Shown piece after piece: positions 58,373-64,000 of a stretch of 64,000 nt of DNA. Under the pieces are notes generated by a model. That model searched no databases. It saw nothing but the letters and a program-made list of their open reading frames with translations, and was not told the DNA's origin. This stretch comes from Lachnospiraceae bacterium (GTDB lineage Bacteria; Bacillota; Clostridia; Lachnospirales; Lachnospiraceae): assembly GCA_017399685.1 (NCBI GenBank), contig JAFQBM010000024.1, forward strand, positions 62,001 through 126,000, read 5' to 3'. Made by a program: the position numbers and the translations under genes. The first letter of the stretch is position 1. Each line of letters opens with the position of its first letter.

Positions 58373-58726
58373 TTAATTTTCGTCTAGTGATTCTTCGTAG
58401 TTGTCCACGATTTCTTCTAAAATAAATGGAAGGGCAACAATTTCACAACCGTAATGGGTGCGGCCATCCTCTAAAAGCATGCTGCGGATGATTTTAATTA
58501 CGACCTTCATGATGTTATCTTCACTACCTAAATTCAATGTAGCATTAAAATAATAGCCTAAAGGTAAAGTGTCAGGACAAATAAATCCGATTCCGGATTT
58601 AGACACATCTACAACTTCAATCTGTGAGCTGACTGGTTTGTCTAAGTCTTTCTGGTTATATAAGTGCGAAACACTTAATTCAAGATGAATCGGTAAACGC
58701 TTGTATTTTCTTTTATCAATTCCCAT
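58373..58726 (-). CDS. PilZ-domain c-di-GMP receptor
   Basis: 117 residues from the ATG at 58726, with GGGAGG before it; an upstream start at 58741 contains that site. KRKYKRLPIHLEL supplies the RxxxR half and DVSKSGIGF the DxSxxG half of the c-di-GMP site, both intact. There is no other domain, so it must act on a partner, possibly the SseB-like product that follows. It responds to the messenger that the EAL protein at 4804-6780 should degrade. Confidence 0.94.
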   Translation of the reverse strand: MGIDKRKYKRLPIHLELSVSHLYNQKDLDKPVSSQIEVVDVSKSGIGFICPDTLPLGYYFNATLNLGSEDNIMKVVIKIIRSMLLEDGRTHYGCEIVALPFILEEIVDNYEESLDEN

Positions 58727-58758
58727 AATAGAACCTCCCAATAAAGTTTATCTATTAT

Positions 58759-58787
58759 ATTATAACTTATTTCCTGTAAATGTGCAA
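58759..58787 (-). promoter_or_regulatory. Sigma-A promoter for the PilZ-SseB unit
   Basis: On the minus strand TTGCAC (58782-58787), 17 bases, TATAAT (58759-58764), about 33 bases before the PilZ start. Confidence 0.8.
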
Positions 58788-58877
58788 AGAAAAAATATAA
58801 AAAAGAGCAAAGAAGTGGAGCATAAAGCCTATTAATCACAATAAAATGAAAAAAATAAAAAAAAAATTAACTTGCTA

Positions 58878-58907
58878 TTGTACAAATGCTATGTTAAGTG
58901 TTAAAAT
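58878..58907 (+). promoter_or_regulatory. Promoter for purC-purB-purA
   Basis: TTGTAC (58878-58883), 18 bases, TAAAAT (58902-58907), leaving a leader of about 125 bases. The leader has GGGATGATTCACTTCGGTC but no purine riboswitch pattern that I can see. Confidence 0.55.
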
Positions 58908-59037
58908 AGATAATTGCGAGAGGTATGTCTTTGTGACTGTGCATACAGTAATTTGTTTTTCGCTATGAAGTTTTACATGAAGATAATCTGAAGGGATGAT
59001 TCACTTCGGTCTAATCTAAGAACAAGGAGAATGAAGA

Positions 59038-59745
59038 ATGGAAAAGAAGGAATTACTTTACGAAGGAAAGGCAAAGAAGGTTTTTTCAACAGACCAGGCA
59101 GATGCTTTGATTGTATCATATAAAGATGATGCTACAGCATTCAACGGAGAAAAGAAGGGAACAATCATTGGTAAAGGTGTCGTGAATAACAGAATGACAA
59201 ATCACATCTTCCGAATTCTGGAAGGAAAAGGAATTCCAACACATTACATTGAAGAATTAAGCGATAGAGAGACTGTTGTAAAAAAAGTAGAAATTGTACC
59301 TTTAGAAGTGATTGTCAGAAATGTAGCAGCAGGAAATTTTTCAAAGAAATTAGGTATTGAAGAAGGATTTGAATTAAAAGAACCTACTTTAGAATTTAGT
59401 TATAAAAATGATGAACTTGGTGATCCAATGATTAATGATTATTATGCAGTTGCTATTGGAGTCGCTACAAGAGAAGAAATTAACAAGATTACCGAGTTGG
59501 TTTTCAAAATAAACAAAGAATTAGTTGAATTCTTTAAAAAACTTGGAATTCGTCTGATTGATTTTAAGGTTGAGTTTGGCCGTTATAAGGGAGAAATCAT
59601 TCTGGCAGATGAAATTTCACCTGATACCTGTCGTTTCTGGGATTTAGAGACAAATGAAAAGTTAGATAAAGACAGATTCCGTAGAGACTTAGGGAATGTA
59701 GAAGAAGCTTATCAGGAAATATTCAAACGTTTAGGGTTATCATAA
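59038..59745 (+). CDS. purC: SAICAR synthetase, canonical
   Basis: 235 residues: YEGKAKKVF (8-16), [28 protein letters not shown] and [14 protein letters not shown], all standard for bacterial PurC. It makes SAICAR from CAIR, aspartate and ATP. AAGGAG stands 8 bases before the ATG. It is followed by purB and purA, so this is the pathway copy and the gene at 230-913 is the extra one. Confidence 0.97.
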   Translation: MEKKELLYEGKAKKVFSTDQADALIVSYKDDATAFNGEKKGTIIGKGVVNNRMTNHIFRILEGKGIPTHYIEELSDRETVVKKVEIVPLEVIVRNVAAGNFSKKLGIEEGFELKEPTLEFSYKNDELGDPMINDYYAVAIGVATREEINKITELVFKINKELVEFFKKLGIRLIDFKVEFGRYKGEIILADEISPDTCRFWDLETNEKLDKDRFRRDLGNVEEAYQEIFKRLGLS

Positions 59746-59811
59746 TACCAAGATATCACAGGATTAATAAATAAAGCTATATTTTATGGAAAAGTTACCA
59801 GGAGGAAAATA

Positions 59812-61260
59812 ATGAACGATAAATATCAAAGTCCATTATCAGAAAGATATGCCAGTAAGGAAATGCAGTATATTTTCTCGCCAGATATGAAATTTAAGAC
59901 CTGGAGAAAATTATGGATTGCATTAGCGGAAGTAGAAGAAGAATTAGGCTTAAGCGAAGACGGAAAGCCAGTTATTACAAAAGAGCAGATTGAAGAGTTA
60001 AAGGCTCATGCAGATGAGATAAACTATGAGGTTGCAAAAGAAAGAGAAAAAGTGGTTCGTCATGATGTTATGTCGCATGTATACGCTTATGGCGAGCAGT
60101 GTCCAAATGCAAAAGGTATTATTCATTTAGGCGCTACCAGCTGCTATGTTGGAGATAATACAGATGTGATTGTTATGACAGAGGCGTTAAAGCTTGTGCG
60201 TAAGAAATTAATTAATGTTATCAGTGAATTATCTAAATTTGCTATGAAATATAAAGATTTACCAACTCTTGCCTTTACACATTTTCAACCGGCACAGCCT
60301 ACTACGGTTGGAAAAAGAGCGACTTTATGGTTGATGGAATTAAAGTTGGATTTAGATGATATTGAATATATGATTAGCCAGCAGAAACTGTTAGGTTCTA
60401 AAGGTACTACAGGTACACAGGCAAGTTTCCTTGAATTGTTTAATGGAGACCATGAAACCATTCGTAAAATTGATGGCATGATTGCTAAGAAGATGGGATT
60501 TGAGGACTGTTATCCTGTATCAGGACAGACTTATTCCAGAAAAGTAGATGCCAGAGTATTGAACGTATTAAGCGGAATTGCCCAGAGTGCTCATAAGTTT
60601 TCCAATGATATTCGTTTGTTGCAACACTTAAAAGAAATCGAAGAACCATTCGAAAAGAATCAAATTGGTTCTTCTGCTATGGCATACAAGAGAAATCCTA
60701 TGAGAAGCGAAAGAATTGCGGCTTTGGCAAATTATGTGATGGTGGATGCTCTAAATCCAGCTATTACTGCAGCGACTCAGTGGTTTGAAAGAACTTTGGA
60801 TGATTCAGCAAATAAGAGAATTTCAGTACCGGAAGCCTTCCTTGCAGTGGATGGTATTTTGGATTTGTACCTGAATGTAGTAGATGGATTGGTTGTTTAT
60901 GACAAGGTAATCTATCAACATTTCATGAAGGAGATTCCTTTTATGGCAACAGAAAATATTATGATGGATGCCGTGAAACGTGGAGGAAACAGACAGGAAC
61001 TTCATGAATTAATTCGTACCCATTCTATGGCAGCAGCAGCTGTTGTGAAGCAGGAAGGGAAAGAAAATGATTTGGTAGAACGTATTGCCAATGATAAGGC
61101 ATTTTCTATGACAAAAGAGCAAATTGAAGCAATTTTGGAACCAAAGAACTTTGTGGGAAGAGCTCCAGAACAAACAGAAGAATTCATTCGTGAAGTGATT
61201 GAACCTATCTTGGATGCAAACAAAGAATTTTTGGGAATGACAGCAGAGATTAATGTATAA
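59812..61260 (+). CDS. purB: Adenylosuccinate lyase
   Basis: 482 residues of the fumarase/aspartase superfamily: GATSCYVGDNTD, THFQPAQPTTVGKRA with the catalytic histidine, and the signature loop GSSAMAYKRNPMRSER. It removes fumarate from SAICAR and from adenylosuccinate, steps that follow PurC and PurA. It is the longer animal/clostridial-like type rather than the 430-residue B. subtilis type. AGGAGG precedes the ATG. Confidence 0.97.
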   Translation: MNDKYQSPLSERYASKEMQYIFSPDMKFKTWRKLWIALAEVEEELGLSEDGKPVITKEQIEELKAHADEINYEVAKEREKVVRHDVMSHVYAYGEQCPNAKGIIHLGATSCYVGDNTDVIVMTEALKLVRKKLINVISELSKFAMKYKDLPTLAFTHFQPAQPTTVGKRATLWLMELKLDLDDIEYMISQQKLLGSKGTTGTQASFLELFNGDHETIRKIDGMIAKKMGFEDCYPVSGQTYSRKVDARVLNVLSGIAQSAHKFSNDIRLLQHLKEIEEPFEKNQIGSSAMAYKRNPMRSERIAALANYVMVDALNPAITAATQWFERTLDDSANKRISVPEAFLAVDGILDLYLNVVDGLVVYDKVIYQHFMKEIPFMATENIMMDAVKRGGNRQELHELIRTHSMAAAAVVKQEGKENDLVERIANDKAFSMTKEQIEAILEPKNFVGRAPEQTEEFIREVIEPILDANKEFLGMTAEINV

Positions 61261-61285
61261 TATACAAAGTTTAGGAGGACTAAGC

Positions 61286-62575
61286 ATGGTTAAAGCAGTT
61301 GTAGGAGCCAATTGGGGCGACGAAGGAAAAGGAAAAATCACAGATATGCTGGCACAGGAAGCGGACATTATTGTGCGTTTCCAAGGTGGTGCAAATGCAG
61401 GACATACTATAGTGAACAGTTATGGTAAGTTTGCACTTCACACCTTGCCATCTGGTGTGTTTTATGATCATACAACCAGTATCATCGGAAATGGTGTTGC
61501 TTTAAATATTCCTGTATTGTTCAAGGAAGTAAGCGAAATTATTGAAAAGGGTGTTCCAATGCCAAAGATTTTAGTATCTGACAGAGCGCAGATGGTAATG
61601 CCTTACCATATTTTGTTTGATGCTTATGAAGAAGAACGTTTGGCAGGAAAATCATTTGGTTCCACAAAATCAGGAATTGCACCTTTTTATTCTGATAAAT
61701 ATGCAAAAATCGGTTTCCAGGTAAGTGAGTTATACGACGAAGAAGCTTTAAAAGAAAAGCTTAACAGAGTGGTTGCATCTAAAAATGTATTATTGGAACA
61801 TTTATATCATAAGCCATTACTAAATGCAGAAGAATTATTCCAGACTTTAATGGAATATAAAACCATGGTAGACCCTTATGTTTGTGATGTATCTGTATTT
61901 TTGGATGAAGCAATCAAAGATGGAAAAACTATTTTATTGGAAGGTCAGTTAGGTTCTTTAAAGGATCCGGATCATGGTATTTATCCAATGGTAACTTCTT
62001 CTTCTACCTTAGCAGCTTATGGTGCCATTGGAGCAGGTATTCCACCATATGAAATCAAAGAAATTATCACAGTATGTAAAGCGTATTCCAGTGCAGTAGG
62101 TGCCGGTGCTTTTGTAAGTGAGATTTTTGGCGAAGAAGCAGATGAATTAAGAAGACGTGGTGGTGACGGCGGAGAATATGGTGCTACTACAGGACGTCCA
62201 AGACGTATGGGATGGTTTGATGTTGTAGCATCTAAGTATGGCTGTAGAATTCAAGGAACCACAGATGTTGCATTCACGGTTTTAGATGTACTTGGATATT
62301 TGGATGAGATTCCGGTATGTGTTGCGTATGATATCGACGGCGAAATTACAACCGAGTTCCCGGTTACCTATAAGTTAGAAAAAGCCAAACCTGTGTTAGA
62401 AGTGTTACCAGGATGGAAGTCAGATATCCGTGGTATTAAGAAATACGAAGATTTGCCGGAAAATTGCCGTAAATACATTGAATTTGTAGAAGAAAAGATT
62501 GGTTTCCCAATTACTATGATTTCAAATGGTCCTAGCAGAGATGATATTATTTATCGTAACAAGGTAAATAATTAA
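61286..62575 (+). CDS. purA: Adenylosuccinate synthase
   Basis: 429 residues from the ATG at 61286, with AGGAGGAC before it; the upstream ATG at 61253 overlaps purB and has no site. GANWGDEGKGKITD (GTP loop), GGANAGHTIV and the late GEYGATTGRPRRMGWFD block are intact. It joins aspartate to IMP using GTP. Together purC-purB-purA hold the two aspartate-adding enzymes and the lyase that acts after both. Confidence 0.97.
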   Translation: MVKAVVGANWGDEGKGKITDMLAQEADIIVRFQGGANAGHTIVNSYGKFALHTLPSGVFYDHTTSIIGNGVALNIPVLFKEVSEIIEKGVPMPKILVSDRAQMVMPYHILFDAYEEERLAGKSFGSTKSGIAPFYSDKYAKIGFQVSELYDEEALKEKLNRVVASKNVLLEHLYHKPLLNAEELFQTLMEYKTMVDPYVCDVSVFLDEAIKDGKTILLEGQLGSLKDPDHGIYPMVTSSSTLAAYGAIGAGIPPYEIKEIITVCKAYSSAVGAGAFVSEIFGEEADELRRRGGDGGEYGATTGRPRRMGWFDVVASKYGCRIQGTTDVAFTVLDVLGYLDEIPVCVAYDIDGEITTEFPVTYKLEKAKPVLEVLPGWKSDIRGIKKYEDLPENCRKYIEFVEEKIGFPITMISNGPSRDDIIYRNKVNN

Positions 62576-62588
62576 CCTGCTCATATAT

Positions 62589-62637
62589 AAAGAGGGTATC
62601 TTAAGCGGTTTTTCACGCTTAAGACAGCCTCTTTTTA
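62589..62637 (+). terminator. Terminator of the pur unit
   Basis: AAAGAGG and TCTTAAGCG on the left pair with CGCTTAAGA and GCCTCTTT on the right around a loop of about eight bases, with a short bulge, then T. Confidence 0.88.
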
Positions 62638-62664
62638 AACTTTTATGAAGGGTGAAGAAATGTT

Positions 62665-64000
62665 ATGAAAGGAAGAATTGAACAGCTTGCAAAAGGAGAT
62701 TTTTTAGCCACAAAACCTTTGGTGTCTTTTTCTGTAGATAGAATCGAAGCAAAGCTTGCAAAGGGAGATAAGTTAGAGGGTACTTTTGAAGTGACGAGTC
62801 TGAATTCTGAAGTGGTAAAGGGAAGAGTCTTTTCTTCGGACTATTTTCTTGAATTATCACCCCATGAATTTATCGGAGAAAAGACCCGGATTTCATACAG
62901 TATTGATTCTAAGAATTTTCGTGCCCAGGATGTAATTCAGGGGAAGATTTGCGTTACTACCAATGGTGGAGAGTTTTTTATTCCTTTTTCCATGGAAATC
63001 TTAGGGAAAAAAGAACGTACCAGTGTGGGCGAAATCAATGATATTTTTCAATTTGCCTCTTTAGCACAGTCAGATTGGAAGCAGGCTCTTGAATTGTTTT
63101 ATCAGGACAATTTTGTTCATCTATTTTTAAAGAATCAAAAAGAATTAAAAAGAGCATATGCTCAGGTAATAAAAAGTTATCAAAGGGATCAGGCCTTAGA
63201 GGAATTTTTAATCGCAGCCAATAAAAAGAATCCGGTTGTGCTGTCCATCGATAAAAATGCTTTAAGGTATTCAGAAGAAGAGAACATCACTTCCGGTTTT
63301 ATTGAAGTCAGACAGAAAAACTGGGGATATGTGAATGCGAAAGTGAGAAGTGATGTTCCTTTTCTTTCTGTGAATGAGTCTTATTTTGACTCTGCTTCCT
63401 TTCGTGATAGAAAATACCATTTAAAATATTCCCTTCACCCGGAATATTTAAAAAATGGGACGAATTTTGGACACATTTATATCGAAAATACGAACCAGAA
63501 GATAGAAATTCCTGTTATTTTTACAAAAGCAGAAAAATCAGAAAACAAGGGAGTAAACCACACCGTTAAGGAAAACTATGTGTCATTGTATCACTATTAC
63601 TTTGATTTACGCATGGGTAAGATTGAATTAAAGGAATACATAGAAAAAAGTAAGGCTTCTTTGGAAATTCTGATGAAAGAAGACAGGAATAGTGGTCTGT
63701 TTAAATTATTGAAGATTAATATGGATATTTTGGCTCAGGAAAAAATCCGGGTAGAAAACGAGCTGAAACGGATTCAAAAAGATGAGTATAAAACTCTGGA
63801 AAATAATGAACAGAGAGCATATTTTGCATATTTAAAGGCATTGTTTTATAGGGATAAGGATTCCATTAAGCAGGCAGTGTCTCTGCTTAAAACATATGAT
63901 AAAGAAGAAAAGAATCCTATCTATATCAGCCTTCTGTTATTTCTGGATGAGGGATTACAGGAAGATGAAGCAAGGATGAAAGCCTTGTTACGGGCGTATC
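62665..64000 (+). CDS. DUF5717-like large protein, N-terminal 445 residues (partial)
   Basis: ATG at 62665 (GAAGGGTGAAG before it), then 445 codons without a stop to the window edge. Opening: MKGRIEQLAKGDF. Residues 20-115 look like an immunoglobulin-like beta domain (SFSVDRIEAKL, GRVFSSDYFLEL, FFIPFSMEI); a second such domain lies around 195-290 (GFIEVRQKNWGYVNAKV, HIYIENTNQKIEIPV). Between them and after 300 the chain is helical with repeat-like helices. This order resembles the large clostridial DUF5717 proteins. There is no signal peptide. The C-terminus is outside the window. Confidence 0.72.
   Translation, partial: MKGRIEQLAKGDFLATKPLVSFSVDRIEAKLAKGDKLEGTFEVTSLNSEVVKGRVFSSDYFLELSPHEFIGEKTRISYSIDSKNFRAQDVIQGKICVTTNGGEFFIPFSMEILGKKERTSVGEINDIFQFASLAQSDWKQALELFYQDNFVHLFLKNQKELKRAYAQVIKSYQRDQALEEFLIAANKKNPVVLSIDKNALRYSEEENITSGFIEVRQKNWGYVNAKVRSDVPFLSVNESYFDSASFRDRKYHLKYSLHPEYLKNGTNFGHIYIENTNQKIEIPVIFTKAEKSENKGVNHTVKENYVSLYHYYFDLRMGKIELKEYIEKSKASLEILMKEDRNSGLFKLLKINMDILAQEKIRVENELKRIQKDEYKTLENNEQRAYFAYLKALFYRDKDSIKQAVSLLKTYDKEEKNPIYISLLLFLDEGLQEDEARMKALLRAY

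Noticed and set aside
58908..59037. Purine riboswitch in the purC leader
   Set aside because: I could not find the conserved three-way junction bases or a terminator in the 130 bases of leader.

Overview
The window is a gene-dense stretch of a low-GC, spore-forming Firmicute, most likely a clostridium of the Lachnospiraceae type. Evidence: AT-rich codon use, strong Shine-Dalgarno sites, canonical sigma-A promoters, a T-box leader, the spore genes dpaAB and spoVA, the AddAB nuclease, GatCAB, and cyclic-di-AMP and cyclic-di-GMP proteins. I saw no phage, insertion sequence, CRISPR array, tRNA or rRNA gene. Genus and species cannot be read from it.

Layout. 1-6780: end of a HAD-type phosphatase, a divergent purC-like gene, a Dabb protein, a thioredoxin with a WCPPC active site, then a tight group of a 52-aa membrane peptide, an NCS1-type permease fused to a PlsC-like acyltransferase with a zinc ribbon, and an EAL-domain protein. 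6837-13711: a strong promoter and short translated leader ending in a terminator, a CNNM/CorC-type protein, two membrane proteins of unknown function, cdaA-cdaR, HPr and citrate synthase. 13820-18101: tcdA, an aspS gene behind a T-box whose specifier reads AAC (Asn), and an M18 aminopeptidase. 18268-21494 (minus): dpaA-dpaB-asnB. 21766-26893: an aspartate aminotransferase, a FliD-like gene (minus), then rpmG-secE-nusG-rplK-rplA, closed by a terminator without rplJL. 27026-40062: asparaginase, a HExxH membrane protein, mutY, a thioesterase, addBA, queF, an unknown membrane protein and a YigZ protein. 40279-46189: a class A PBP, then spoVAA-AB-AC-AD-AE (minus). 46356-52068: an ABC exporter, an unknown membrane protein and gatCAB. 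52269-57257: a VTC-domain protein, a DUF4956 protein, a Cthe_2159-like lipoprotein and an HscC-like Hsp70. 57362-58726 (minus): SseB-like and PilZ proteins. 59038-62575: purC-purB-purA, then the start of a DUF5717-like gene that runs off the end.

How the genes fit together. Aspartate/asparagine metabolism recurs: aspartate aminotransferase, asparagine synthase inside a dipicolinate operon, asparaginase, GatCAB, and an AspRS that carries the Asp-His-Gly-Gly signature of non-discriminating enzymes and sits behind an Asn-type T-box. Together these suggest that Asn-tRNA(Asn) is made by mischarging and amidation. dpaAB and spoVA form one functional unit, making dipicolinate and loading it into the spore. 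The CNNM protein beside cdaA-cdaR suggests a link between cyclic-di-AMP and magnesium or potassium. An EAL enzyme and a PilZ receptor imply c-di-GMP signalling.

The strongest candidates for something undescribed are the permease-acyltransferase fusion with its small membrane peptide and EAL partner, and the short leader with a translated peptide before the CNNM gene. All functions are read from sequence motifs and remembered family features; no database search was run.
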